NCBI GenBank assembly: GCA_016875395.1
Contig: VGRF01000003.1
Coordinates: 124,001 to 188,000, forward strand
Direction: 5' to 3'
Source of the DNA: Deltaproteobacteria bacterium
Lineage (GTDB): Bacteria; Myxococcota_A; UBA9160; UBA6930
DNA: 64,000 nucleotides
The notes under the pieces: generated by a model
What the model saw: the letters and a program-made list of their open reading frames with translations, nothing else
What the model was told of the DNA's origin: nothing
Databases searched by the model: none
Program-made: the position numbers and the translations under genes
In this document: piece by piece, positions 16,739 through 25,478 of the stretch
How the letters are laid out: each line of letters opens with the position of its first letter
How positions within the stretch are numbered: position 1 is the stretch's first letter

Positions 16739-17752
16739 TCATGCGAGCGCGCTGCGCACGCGTGGCAGGACCTGCCTCGCGACGTACTCCATGCGCGCGC
16801 TGCCGCTCTCGATCGGCTCGCCTGGGAATTGCGCCCAGAAGTGCACGTCGATGATCTCGGGGTACTCGCGCAGCATCGCAACGAGACCGGCGACCGCCTG
16901 CTCCGCGTCCCACAGCTGATAGAGGCCGTCGCGGATCGCGGTGGGCGCGTCCTTGAACGGCGGCACCTGATCCGGCGGCCCGAACGCGCCCCACGCGATG
17001 TACTGGTTCGTCTGATAGAGCACCGGCCCCGCGAGCTTCGCGGCCTCGGCCTCCGGGTCTGCAGCGATGATTCCCCAGTGCCCCGCGCAGATCGCGCCCG
17101 CGCTGCGCGGCTTGCCCTGCGCGGCGAGCGCCTTCACGTACACGTCGTGCCCGATGCCGCCGGTGGAGAGGAAGCCGTCGCCGATGCGCGCCGCGCGCGC
17201 GATCGCGGGCTCGGCCATGCCGCCCATGAAGAGGCGCGGCGGCTTGTTAGGGCGCGGCGCGACGCGCAGGCCGTCGATCCGGAAGCGCTTCCCATTCACG
17301 CGGATCGGCTCGCCCGACCACGCTTGCCGCAGGATCGCGACGCCCTCTTCCATCAGGCTCGGCCGGTGCGCGAGCTTGCGGCCGAAGTAGTCGAACTCGA
17401 GCTGGCGATAGCCGAGTCCGACGCCGAGATCGAAGCGGCCGTCCGTCAGAATCGAGAGCGCCGCCGAGTCTTCGGCGATGCGCACCGGATCGGCGAGCGG
17501 CAGCAGCATCAGGTTCGTGGCGATGCGCATGCGCTTCGTGCGCTCGCCGATCGCGGCGGCGATCACGAGCGGCGACGGCGTGTAGCCGTCGTCGACGAAG
17601 TGGTGCTCGGTGAGCCACACCGAGTCGAAGCCGAGCTGCTCGGCCCACGCGATCTGCTCGAGGCTCGCGCGATACAGCGATTCGAAGCTGCGCGTGCTCG
17701 GCGGCGGGTTCCGGAAGTCGTACCAGAGGCCGAAGTTCACTCGGCGCGTCAT
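16739..17752 (-). CDS. LLM-class flavin-dependent monooxygenase (luciferase-like)
   Basis: A 337-residue luciferase-like protein. Visible are the N-terminal RRVNFGLWYDFRNPP, LGFDSVWLTEHHFVDDGYTP, the FMN/F420-site segment GRFDLGVGLGYRQLEFDYFG and LFMGGMAEPAIARAARIGDG. It is related to but distinct from the LLM gene at 13.3-14.3 kb. The start overlaps the stop of the alpha/beta hydrolase (ATGA), so the two are co-translated. A flavin oxygenation followed by ester or lactone hydrolysis would make sense chemically; that is inference. Confidence 0.9.
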   Translation of the reverse strand: MTRRVNFGLWYDFRNPPPSTRSFESLYRASLEQIAWAEQLGFDSVWLTEHHFVDDGYTPSPLVIAAAIGERTKRMRIATNLMLLPLADPVRIAEDSAALSILTDGRFDLGVGLGYRQLEFDYFGRKLAHRPSLMEEGVAILRQAWSGEPIRVNGKRFRIDGLRVAPRPNKPPRLFMGGMAEPAIARAARIGDGFLSTGGIGHDVYVKALAAQGKPRSAGAICAGHWGIIAADPEAEAAKLAGPVLYQTNQYIAWGAFGPPDQVPPFKDAPTAIRDGLYQLWDAEQAVAGLVAMLREYPEIIDVHFWAQFPGEPIESGSARMEYVARQVLPRVRSALA

Positions 17753-18555
17753 TGCGCTCTCCCTAACAGCTCGAACAGCGCGGCGTGATACGCGTCCGGC
17801 AGCTCGAGGAACGGCGCGTGGCCGCAGTCGAGCTCGCACAGCCGCCCGTTCGGCAGCGCCTTTGCCGCCGCGCGCCCGATGTCGGGCGACACGACGCCGT
17901 CGCGCGCGCCCACCACCACCAGCGCGGGCGCCGTGATCTTCGGAAGCAGCGCGCGCTGGTCGAGCTGCGCCAGCGCGCCGAGCGAGGCGTCGGCGCCGGG
18001 GCTCGCTTCGAGCGCGATCTGCCAGCAGCGCTGCTTCACGTCTTCGCCCACGTCCACCGCGAACACGCCGCCGAAGTAGAGGCCCTTCAGGAACGCGATG
18101 CGCCCCGCGCGGAGCGCAGCCACGGTGCCCGCGACATCCTCCGCGCGCCCGCCGTGCGGAAAGCCCTCGGCCTGCGTGTAACGGGGCGTCGCGCCCACCG
18201 TGAGCACGAGGCCGCGCAGCTTCGCGCCGAGCTTCGCGGCGGCGTCGACCACGACCGCGCCGCCGAGCGACCAGCCGTTCAGCACGACGGCAGCGAGCCC
18301 GAGGTGCGTGCACAGCGCGACGACGTCGCTGCCGAGCGCGTCGATCGACACGTCCGCGAAGTCCTTGTCGCTGCGCCCGCAGCCGCGGTGGTCGTAGGCG
18401 ACGACCGCGTGCCCGCGGTCCGTGAGCCGTGCGATCGTGTCGTCCCACGCGCGGCAGCCCATGCCCCAGCCATGCGAAAGCACGACGGTGGGCCCGCGCC
18501 CCGCGTAGTGCTCGAAGTAGATCTGGCGCCCGCTCTCGCGCGTCAGCATGACCAT
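17749..18555 (-). CDS. alpha/beta-fold hydrolase
   Basis: A 268-residue hydrolase. The nucleophile elbow is GWSLGG, the acid is probably the Asp in VVVGARDGVVSPD and the base is the His in LDCGHAPFLELPD. The oxyanion region is VVLSHGWGMGCRAWDD. Esterase, lactonase or C-C hydrolase activity is possible. Of two close in-frame ATGs the first fits an AGGAG site best. It is co-translated with the LLM monooxygenase, and may open an ester or lactone formed by a monooxygenase. It is divergent from an NTF2-like gene across 93 bases that must hold both promoters. Confidence 0.88.
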   Translation of the reverse strand: MVMLTRESGRQIYFEHYAGRGPTVVLSHGWGMGCRAWDDTIARLTDRGHAVVAYDHRGCGRSDKDFADVSIDALGSDVVALCTHLGLAAVVLNGWSLGGAVVVDAAAKLGAKLRGLVLTVGATPRYTQAEGFPHGGRAEDVAGTVAALRAGRIAFLKGLYFGGVFAVDVGEDVKQRCWQIALEASPGADASLGALAQLDQRALLPKITAPALVVVGARDGVVSPDIGRAAAKALPNGRLCELDCGHAPFLELPDAYHAALFELLGRAQ

Positions 18556-18648
18556 AACAAGTGCGCTCCTGTGCGAAGCGGGCACGTTACACCCGCTGCG
18601 CCGAGTGCGAGCGCCGAGGCATCATCGTCAGCCACGAAGGAGACGCTG

Positions 18649-19125
18649 GTGGACACCGCGTTGAAAATTGCCGCGCTCGAACGGCAGCTCGACCACCTGT
18701 CGAGCCGATTCGAGCTTCAGGACCTGGTGGCGGACTACTGCCTCGGTTTCGACAAGCGCGACTTCGAGCGCTTCCGCGCGATCTGGTGGGACGACTGCGT
18801 GTGGGACATCGGCCCGCCCTTCGGGCGCTTCGAGGGCCATGCCGGCATTCACGAGGCGATCTACGACGTGCTCTGGCCCGCGTGGCTGAAGTCGACGCAC
18901 TTCACGACGAACCTGCGCGTCGCGTTCGACGGCGCAGACCGCGCGGACGGCATCTGCGACATCGACTGCATCGGCACCACTTCGGACGGCCAGGCGCAAA
19001 CCATCGCGGCCACGTATCGCGACCGCTTCGAGCGGCGCGGCGGCGTGTGGAAGATCGCGCGACGCAGCGTCGAGATGCACCACTTCAGCCCGCTCGTGGG
19101 CATCACCTTGAGCCCACCGAAGTAG
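18649..19125 (+). CDS. SnoaL/NTF2-like family protein
   Basis: A 158-residue cone-fold protein. FELQDLVADYCLGFDKRDFER followed by FEGHAGIHEAIYDVLW and YRDRFERRGGVWKIARRSVEM is typical of the SnoaL_4 group related to ring-hydroxylase small subunits and dehydratases. The GTG start was chosen because of the GAAGGAG site six bases before it; no ATG lies near. The role is unknown, perhaps an isomerase or hydratase step. The gene is divergent from the hydrolase/LLM unit and converges on the ogt-like gene with only five bases between stops. Confidence 0.8.
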   Translation: MDTALKIAALERQLDHLSSRFELQDLVADYCLGFDKRDFERFRAIWWDDCVWDIGPPFGRFEGHAGIHEAIYDVLWPAWLKSTHFTTNLRVAFDGADRADGICDIDCIGTTSDGQAQTIAATYRDRFERRGGVWKIARRSVEMHHFSPLVGITLSPPK

Positions 19126-19130
19126 CGGGG

Positions 19131-19694
19131 CTATTCGCGATCGGGCGCGCTCGCGAACAGTGGCAGCGTGCCCGGCATCTGCACGCCCTCGATCGAGAGC
19201 AGGCGCAGCTTCGTCTCGAGGCCACCCGGCGCGCTGAAGCCGCCGAGCTTGCCGTCCGCGCCGAGCACGCGGTGACACGGAACCACGACCGCGAAGCGGT
19301 TGCGCGCCATCGCCGCACCGACTTCGCGCGCGAGAGCCCTGTCGCCGAGCCGCTCGGCGATCTCGCCATACGCGAGCGTCTTGCCCGGCGGAATCGTGCG
19401 CGCGACTTCGTAGATGCGGCGATGCAGTGCGCTCACCTCGCGCAGATCGAGCGCGATCTCGCGCAGGTCGCGGCGCTCGCCGCGCAGCAGCGCCGTGATG
19501 GCCTCGATCGCGCGCGCGACGGCGAGCGGCGGCGCGAGCTCGGGCGTGCGTGGAAAGCGCCGGCGCATGCGCCGCAGCGTGTCCTCGCCGCGCGGCTCGG
19601 GCAGCCAGGTCGCCACGAGGCCGGCTTCGCTCCACGCGAGCCCCATCACGCCGAGTGCAGTCGGAAAGCGCGCGATGCCGAGGGCGTCTGCCAT
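19131..19694 (-). CDS. ogt: methylated-DNA-[protein]-cysteine S-methyltransferase
   Basis: A 187-residue O6-alkylguanine-DNA alkyltransferase. The active-site PCHRV holds the methyl-accepting Cys140. The preceding helix-turn-helix reads IPPGKTLAYGEIAERLGD and the family signature GKLGGFSAPGGLETKL follows. The enzyme repairs O6-methylguanine by a one-time transfer of the alkyl group to itself. There is no Ada-type N-terminal metal domain, so the Ogt type is the better name. It stands alone; the neighbours are unrelated catabolic genes. Confidence 0.93.
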   Translation of the reverse strand: MADALGIARFPTALGVMGLAWSEAGLVATWLPEPRGEDTLRRMRRRFPRTPELAPPLAVARAIEAITALLRGERRDLREIALDLREVSALHRRIYEVARTIPPGKTLAYGEIAERLGDRALAREVGAAMARNRFAVVVPCHRVLGADGKLGGFSAPGGLETKLRLLSIEGVQMPGTLPLFASAPDRE

Positions 19695-19922
19695 GCGCGC
19701 GAGTCATATCACCGCGCGGCGAACGCGACCGGCCGGAAGCGGACGCGAGCGGACACATCGCCAATCCAGCGTCAGACGCGATCTCCTCGATTCCCGCCCG
19801 CCGACCCCCCTATCTCTATGGCCCCCCCATGCCCCGCAGGGCTAATGCGATACGGCCCGTCTCGTATTACGTTGACTTCGCGTCGGGCCGGGATCTTCCG
19901 GCCCGCTTCCGAGGAGGCCGCG

Positions 19923-21104
19923 ATGGACTTCGATTTCACGCCCGAAGAGCAGAAGTTCGCGGACGAGGTCGAGCACTGGCTGGTCGCGAACCACGACCCG
20001 GTCGTGATGGACCCGACGCGCGAGAACTTCACGCAGCTCGCGGACACGCCCGAGCGCCGCGCGTTCATGAAGAAGCTCGCCGCCAAGGGCTGGCTCGGGA
20101 TGTCGTGGCCGAAGGAGTACGGCGGCCAGGAGATCCCAGGCTTCTACGAGTACATCCTCAACGAAGCGCTCGCGCGGCATGCGGCGCCGCAGATCGGCAA
20201 GGGCGTCGGCATCATCGGCAAGACGCTGATCCGCCACGGCAGCGAGAAGCTGAAGCGCGAGTTCCTGCCGAAGGTGCTCGCCGCGGAGATCGAGTTCGCG
20301 GTCGGCTACAGCGAGCCGAACGCGGGCAGCGACGCCGCGAACATGCAGCTCAAGGCCGAGAAGGTCGAAGGCGGCTGGAAGCTGAACGGGCAGAAGATGT
20401 GGACGACGTCGGCGCACTTCGCCGACTGGTACTGGGTCGGCGCGCGCACGGACCCTGACAAGCCGAAGCACGACGGCATCAGCTTGTTCCTGATTCCGAT
20501 GAAGCACCCGGGGCTCGAAGTGCAGAGCCTGCCGACGGTCGGCAAGGACACGACCAACCAGGTGTTCTTCAAGGACGTGTTCGTGCCCGACGACTACCTC
20601 GTGGGCAAGCGCGGCCAGGGCTTCCAGATGATCAGCGAGGCCCTCGACCTCGAGCGCTTCACGATGTTCACGCTCTCGCCGATCGCGGGCCGCACGAAGG
20701 TGCTCGTCGACTGGGCGCGCACGGCGCAGCTCGACGACGAACCGGTCCGTAACAACCGCGACGTGCGGCGCACGATCGCGAACATCGTGACCGACACCGC
20801 CGTCGCGAAGGCGCTCAGCACGCGCTTCGTGTGCGCGGCGAAGGAAGGCGGCAAGCCGCCCACGGTCGAGTCGTCGCAGTACAAGCTGTTCACGACGACG
20901 CTCTCGCAGCGCGTGTGCGACGAGGCGCTCGACCTGATGAGCGTCGCCGGCACGATCCGCGAGGGCCAAGACGAGGCGCCGCTGCGCGGCCGCTTCGAGG
21001 GCGCCTATCGCGCGACGATGAACGAGACGGTGGGCGGCGGCGGCAGCGAGATCCAGAAGAACATCATCGCGCGCCGCCATCTCGGCTTGCCCAAGAACTT
21101 TTAG
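19923..21104 (+). CDS. acyl-CoA dehydrogenase
   Basis: A 393-residue FAD enzyme. The N-terminal DFTPEEQKFADEVEHWL, central VGYSEPNAGSDAANMQLKAE, then MWTTSAHFADWYWVGARTD and the end GGGGSEIQKNIIARRHLGLP are all typical. It would oxidise an acyl-CoA to the 2-enoyl-CoA. A second, shorter acyl-CoA dehydrogenase follows after 95 bases. Such pairs form alpha2beta2 heteromers in actinobacterial cholesterol side-chain degradation (ChsE1-ChsE2), and the same is inferred here. The ATG follows a GAGGAGG site. The 228-base gap upstream holds an imperfect inverted repeat (ATACG/CGTAT around 19849-19868) that could be an operator. Confidence 0.93.
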   Translation: MDFDFTPEEQKFADEVEHWLVANHDPVVMDPTRENFTQLADTPERRAFMKKLAAKGWLGMSWPKEYGGQEIPGFYEYILNEALARHAAPQIGKGVGIIGKTLIRHGSEKLKREFLPKVLAAEIEFAVGYSEPNAGSDAANMQLKAEKVEGGWKLNGQKMWTTSAHFADWYWVGARTDPDKPKHDGISLFLIPMKHPGLEVQSLPTVGKDTTNQVFFKDVFVPDDYLVGKRGQGFQMISEALDLERFTMFTLSPIAGRTKVLVDWARTAQLDDEPVRNNRDVRRTIANIVTDTAVAKALSTRFVCAAKEGGKPPTVESSQYKLFTTTLSQRVCDEALDLMSVAGTIREGQDEAPLRGRFEGAYRATMNETVGGGGSEIQKNIIARRHLGLPKNF

Positions 21105-21199
21105 GGCGCATCGCGGATGCGGCTGGGGACGCTTCGCGTCGCAGCTGATCCGCCGCGCCTGGTTGCGCCTCCTCGGCGCGAACGAATCGGAGACAGAGC

Positions 21200-22321
21200 G
21201 TGGAACTCGAGCTGAACGACGAACAGCGGCTGATTCAGGAGATGACGCGCGGGCTGCTCAAGGAGCACTGCCCGCGTGCCGTCGTGCGCAAGGTCGAGAA
21301 CGATCCGAAGGGATTGCCCGATGCGCTGTGGAAGCAGATGGCGGAGGCGGGCCTGACGGGTTTGCTCTTGCCCGAGGCGTACGGCGGCGGCGCGCAGACG
21401 ATGCTCGAAGCCGCGCTCGTGTACGAAGAGCTCGGCCGCGCCATCGCGCCGACCCCGCACTTCGTGAGCAGCGTCCTCAGCGCCGGGATTCTCCTCGCGG
21501 CCGGCAGCGATGCGCAGAAGAGCGAGTGGCTCCCGCGCATCGCGCGCGGCGACGCGATCCTCAGCGTCGCGTGGCTCGAGCCCGAGCGCGGCTACGGCCC
21601 GAAGGGCGTGCAGCTCGCGGCAAAGGCGGACGGCGCGGACTTCGTGCTGAACGGCACGAAGCGCCACGTGCAGTGGGCGGGCGTCGCGGACCGCCTGCTC
21701 GTGCTCGCGCGCACGAACGCGGGCATCGACTTGCTGCTGGTCGACCCCAACAACCCCGGCATCAAGCTCACGCACTACCAGTCGGCTTCGGGCGAGCCGC
21801 ACTTCCGCATCGACTTCGCGAACGCGCGCGTTCCGAACAGCGCGCGCATCGGCGCCGCGGGCTCGGGCTGGGACACGTTCAGCCGCGTGCTGCGCGACGA
21901 CGGCCTGATCCCGCTCGCGGCCTACGCGATCGGCGGCGCCGCAGTGTGCCTCGAGGACACGGTCGAGTACGCGAAGGTGCGCAAGCAATTCGACAAGCCG
22001 CTCGGCGCGTTCCAGGCGCTCGCGCACTACATGGCCGACGCCTCGACGCGCATAGACGGCGGCCGCGTGCTCGTGCACGAGGCGGCGTGGAATCGCGCGC
22101 AGGGCCGCAGCGTCTCGCGCTTCGCGCCGATGGCGAAGCTGTTCGCCACCAACACCTATCAGGACGTGACGCGCACCTGCGCACAGATCTGGGGCGGCGT
22201 CGCCTTCACGATCGAGTACGACACGCAGCTCTTCTTCCGCCGCGCGAAGGAGCTGCAGCTCTCGTGGTGGGACGTGCCGTACCTCGAGGAGCTGATCGCG
22301 GCGGACGTGCTCGACGCGTAG
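21200..22321 (+). CDS. acyl-CoA dehydrogenase family protein (probable partner subunit)
   Basis: A 373-residue acyl-CoA dehydrogenase. Signatures are ELNDEQRLIQEMTRGLLKEH, AEAGLTGLLLPEAYGGGAQT and KQFDKPLGAFQALAHYMADA, followed by QIWGGVAFTIEYDTQLFFRR. The C-terminal IWGGVAFTIEYD type is typical of the smaller, divergent partner in heteromeric steroid-type dehydrogenases. The GTG start has a weak upstream site. It is in the same orientation as the dehydrogenase just before it, and both probably act on one CoA ester. Which subunit carries the catalytic Glu was not resolved. Confidence 0.9.
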   Translation: MELELNDEQRLIQEMTRGLLKEHCPRAVVRKVENDPKGLPDALWKQMAEAGLTGLLLPEAYGGGAQTMLEAALVYEELGRAIAPTPHFVSSVLSAGILLAAGSDAQKSEWLPRIARGDAILSVAWLEPERGYGPKGVQLAAKADGADFVLNGTKRHVQWAGVADRLLVLARTNAGIDLLLVDPNNPGIKLTHYQSASGEPHFRIDFANARVPNSARIGAAGSGWDTFSRVLRDDGLIPLAAYAIGGAAVCLEDTVEYAKVRKQFDKPLGAFQALAHYMADASTRIDGGRVLVHEAAWNRAQGRSVSRFAPMAKLFATNTYQDVTRTCAQIWGGVAFTIEYDTQLFFRRAKELQLSWWDVPYLEELIAADVLDA

Positions 22322-22331
22322 GGCCTTCGGC

Positions 22332-23090
22332 TCACCCCCCGACTCTCACGCTCCCGAGCCGCTCGCCCGAGTGCTGGGTGCGCAGCTCGTACTCGACCAC
22401 CTCGGTCACGATCGCGCCGCCAGCCTGGACGTCCGTGATGCGCAGCAGCACGTCGAGCGAAGCGCCGCCGAACGTGCCGAGCTTGTCTCGAATCAGCTGC
22501 GCCTCCTCCGCGGGCACGCGCCACACCTGCGCTTCGAGTCCGTTCGCGAAACGCAGCTCCGCCTTCTCGCGCATCGCGTCGAAGTACACGAACTGACTCG
22601 GCGCGAGCGCGCGCACGGTGAATTCGCCGTAGCTCGGGTCGTACTCGCTGAGCTGCGCGGCGAGCGTGAGGCGCAGTGCGCCGACGTCGCGAACCGCGTT
22701 GCGCGCGGCCTCGAGCTCGCTCCGAATCAGGTCGCGCTGCGCGGGCTTGTCGACGGCGCGTGCGGAGATGACGCGAAAGTCCTCCTCCACCCAGCGCGTG
22801 ATCGGCGGCTCGGTGCCGGTGAGCTCGTAGCGCAGCAGCACGATCGCGAGCGCCTCGGGGTTCACGAGCTCGCGAGTGCGGCCGCCGATTCCCGGTCGAG
22901 GCGCCGGCGCCTCGCGCTCTGATCGCGCCGCGGGATTGTCAGGGGTTGGCGACGCCGACTGCGGAGCATCCGGCGCGACTGCCTCACTCCCCGCTGCCGG
23001 CGAGGCATCGCGCTCCCCCTCGCCTCCGCACGCCGCCGCGAGTGCGAGCGCGCTCGCGAGCGCGATGCGAGCGCTAGAGCTGCGGCGCAT
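22332..23090 (-). CDS. hypothetical lipoprotein
   Basis: A 252-residue protein with a lipoprotein leader (RIALASALALAAACGG; acylation Cys near residue 23). A Pro/Ala/Ser-rich linker (about residues 28-65) precedes a folded region with FTVRALAPSQFVYFDAM and LDVLLRITDVQAGGAIVTEV. I do not recognise a characterised family. The start overlaps the end of the upstream lipoprotein gene by 17 bases, so they share an operon of envelope proteins. It converges on the acyl-CoA dehydrogenase with ten bases between. Location is likely periplasmic, anchored to a membrane. Confidence 0.65.
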   Translation of the reverse strand: MRRSSSARIALASALALAAACGGEGERDASPAAGSEAVAPDAPQSASPTPDNPAARSEREAPAPRPGIGGRTRELVNPEALAIVLLRYELTGTEPPITRWVEEDFRVISARAVDKPAQRDLIRSELEAARNAVRDVGALRLTLAAQLSEYDPSYGEFTVRALAPSQFVYFDAMREKAELRFANGLEAQVWRVPAEEAQLIRDKLGTFGGASLDVLLRITDVQAGGAIVTEVVEYELRTQHSGERLGSVRVGG

Positions 23091-24042
23091 CGGCGTTCTC
23101 CGCGGCTTCCTCGACCTCGCGCGCCTTGCGCGCGTTCTCACCCGCTTGCAGCGCCTCCTCGGTCGACACGATCGCCTGATAACCCGTCGCTTGGTCGATC
23201 ACGCCGACTTGCATCGACTGCGCGAGCTGACGGTTGCTGTCGAGCGTCATCACCATCGCCTGGACGACGAGGCCGCAGTCGGGCGAGAAGCTCGTTCCGC
23301 CGTCGGGGCTCGAGATGCCCATGCAGCTCGAGAAGAGCGGGGAAGTCTCGCCGACCGCTCTCCCGCGCGGGTCGTAGATCCAGTCGAGCCGGCGTTGCCC
23401 ATTCTGGCTCTCTTGGTTGCGCGACGGAGGCCCGTACTTCTTGACGAGCGCGTCCGCGACCGACGCCGCGGTCGGGTTCTTGCCTTCCGCGAACCACTCC
23501 TCGCGCGCGACGGCGATGACGCGCTCATCGCCCGGCATGCCCATCGACGCGACGTACCACTTCGCTTGGCCGGGGAACATGTCCTGCACGACGGCGTTGC
23601 CAGCGCGGTCCATCCAGCCCTCGCTGAACTCTTTGCGCACCTCGTCCGCGGTCTTCTCGCGCTCGGCGAACTTCGCCGTGAAGCCTTGGCGAATCGTCTG
23701 GCCGTACGTCTGCATGTTGAACTGCCGCGAGCCCTCTTCCGCGACGAGCAGATCGTGCGTGCACAGCACGATGTTCTTCGCATCGTCGAGCGTGAGCCCC
23801 GGCCGCACGCCCACCACGTCGTCGACGGGCGCCCCGTCCGCGCGCTCGGGCGTGTCGATGTCCGCGGGGCAATCGACGTCGCCGCGCTTCTCCTCCGCGA
23901 CCTCCTCGGCGCTCATCACCTCTTCGGGAGCGTTGCCGCGCCCCGAGCTCGGGTCCGGCAGGCCGAGCTCGTCATCGTCCGAGCCGCAGCCCGCGAGCGC
24001 GCAGCCCGCGATCAACACCAACGCGTAGAGCTTCTTGTGCAT
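23074..24042 (-). CDS. hypothetical lipoprotein with acidic linker
   Basis: A 322-residue protein with a clear lipoprotein signal (LYALVLIAGCALAGCG) and a strongly acidic N-terminal linker rich in Asp/Glu (about residues 22-70). The folded part includes VGVRPGLTLDDAKNIVLCTH and VKKYGPPSRNQESQNG, then SMQVGVIDQATGYQAIV. The wording around GLTLDDAKN recalls SmpA/OmlA-like periplasmic modules, but this is weak. The ATG is preceded by AGGAGAT. It is the middle gene of a three-lipoprotein run transcribed away from the ECF sigma gene. Function unknown. Confidence 0.65.
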   Translation of the reverse strand: MHKKLYALVLIAGCALAGCGSDDDELGLPDPSSGRGNAPEEVMSAEEVAEEKRGDVDCPADIDTPERADGAPVDDVVGVRPGLTLDDAKNIVLCTHDLLVAEEGSRQFNMQTYGQTIRQGFTAKFAEREKTADEVRKEFSEGWMDRAGNAVVQDMFPGQAKWYVASMGMPGDERVIAVAREEWFAEGKNPTAASVADALVKKYGPPSRNQESQNGQRRLDWIYDPRGRAVGETSPLFSSCMGISSPDGGTSFSPDCGLVVQAMVMTLDSNRQLAQSMQVGVIDQATGYQAIVSTEEALQAGENARKAREVEEAAENADAPQL

Positions 24043-24080
24043 GGAGATCTCCTCTCGCGCAGCGCACGCCGCCGCGCTCG

Positions 24081-25022
24081 TCAGGGGCGGCGCGTCAACA
24101 CCGCGCTGCGGATGTTCGAGCGAATCGGGTCTTCGCTCTGGGACTGCTCGATGCTGCCGTCGGCGAGCACGCGGCCGACGTAGCGGTACCAGCCCTGCTT
24201 CGCGTAGAGCGAGTACCACTCGCCAGTGATCGTGTCGTTCGCGAGCACGCCGCGAATTTCGTAGTGCGGCCCCGCTCCGGCGGGCGGCCAGGTGCACAGC
24301 ATCCGCACGCTCACGCCGGTTTGAGTGAGACTGCAGCTGCCTTGGCGGAGGTATGCGTACTCGCCGCTCAGGTTTGGCGTGCGCGCCGCGGGCCCTGCGG
24401 CGGGCACGAGCGACACGTCGTCGAGACCACAGCTGTTGTCGGTGTCGCGATTCACGAACGCGATCGTCGTCGCCGCACTCGCTGCAGTGATCGGAACACG
24501 CACGGGTAGCCAGTGCTGCGCGCCGGGGACGTTGCCGCTGTTGCGGAACACGTCGGCCGGCTTGCCGTCGACGAACAGCTCGATCGCGCTCGTCTTCCCG
24601 AAGCCGCGGGCGACGACGTTGCCGACCGCGAAGCTCAGCTCGTAGCGAGCGCCCGGCTGCGTGCGAACCGTTTGCTGCACGCCGGTCGCCGTCCTGCTCA
24701 GACCTGTTAGGTCGAGACACTGCGCGCCGCTGCGCGCGTTGAAGGTCGTGGCGCCGTTCGCATATTGGCCGCTGATCGGCGCAACGTTTCCGCGAGCACC
24801 GATCACGTCCCAGCCCGGGAACGCCTGGCCCTGCGCGAAGAGTTGGTAGCGGCCCAGCGGGACGACGGGCTGCTCGAACCCGCCATTCGCGACCAGCAGG
24901 GCGGCGCGCGGTTGCAGCGCGCTGAGCTCGTTCGCGACCTGCTGCAGCTCGGCGCACGCCGAGACCGCGAGCGCGATCGAGGCCATGGCGACACCTCTCC
25001 AACCACTGCGCGAGTGCCACAT
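24081..25022 (-). CDS. DUF642-like lipoprotein
   Basis: A 313-residue secreted protein. The signal region (WRGVAMASIALAVSAC) ends in a lipobox. It is followed by LLVANGGFEQPVVPLG and ARSGAQCLDLTGLSRTATGV, the usual start of DUF642/galactose-binding-like jelly-roll domains. These bind cell-wall or exopolysaccharides in plants and bacteria. A C-terminal beta-rich region with LRQGSCSLTQTGVSVRM follows. The longer start was preferred because it gives positive charges before the signal core; an ATG 12 codons later has the better ribosome site. Location and fold are well supported; ligand unknown. Confidence 0.65.
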   Translation of the reverse strand: MWHSRSGWRGVAMASIALAVSACAELQQVANELSALQPRAALLVANGGFEQPVVPLGRYQLFAQGQAFPGWDVIGARGNVAPISGQYANGATTFNARSGAQCLDLTGLSRTATGVQQTVRTQPGARYELSFAVGNVVARGFGKTSAIELFVDGKPADVFRNSGNVPGAQHWLPVRVPITAASAATTIAFVNRDTDNSCGLDDVSLVPAAGPAARTPNLSGEYAYLRQGSCSLTQTGVSVRMLCTWPPAGAGPHYEIRGVLANDTITGEWYSLYAKQGWYRYVGRVLADGSIEQSQSEDPIRSNIRSAVLTRRP

Positions 25023-25039
25023 GCCTCGGGCCCGCGCGC

Positions 25040-25348
25040 TCACGCGGCTGCTCCGGCGTGCTCGGCCCACGCCTCTTCGACGACTTCCAGGTTGCGCACG
25101 CCCCGGCGGCGCATCCACCAGCCGAAAATCAGCAGCGGGATTCCGATCGGTGCGAGCAGGATCAGCACGGTGCAGAGAGCGCCCATCACCATCACGTACG
25201 TGCCGGCGAGCTTCGGGAATTTCGCTGCGGTCACGAGCTTCATGCGCTGCGTGTGCAGCACATCGGGGTCGCGCGTTCCGATCGACTTCAGGAATCCGAT
25301 CGCCGACTGCTTGTCGAGCCGCAGCAGTGGGCTCCGTTCGATTTCCAT
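25040..25348 (-). CDS. small membrane protein of unknown function
   Basis: A 102-residue protein. The N-terminal half is soluble and basic (MEIERSPLLRLDKQSAIGF, then RMKLVTAAKFPKL). Two closely spaced hydrophobic helices follow (GTYVMVMGALCTVLILLAPI, GIPLLIFGWWM) and a short charged tail ends the protein. I do not recognise a named family. It lies upstream of the lipoprotein genes and divergent from the ECF sigma gene across 130 bases. A role in the same envelope unit is possible. Confidence 0.6.
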   Translation of the reverse strand: MEIERSPLLRLDKQSAIGFLKSIGTRDPDVLHTQRMKLVTAAKFPKLAGTYVMVMGALCTVLILLAPIGIPLLIFGWWMRRRGVRNLEVVEEAWAEHAGAAA

Positions 25349-25478
25349 GTTTGCCTCCCGGCCGCTCTGCGCCGGCGTGGCGCGGGTTCTCGGCCTTCAT
25401 TGCGCATTGCGCGAAGGCCCCCGCGAATCCGTCATCGGCTGGCGGATTTTTTTGCGCCCGCGTGAGAAGCTGGGCGAA

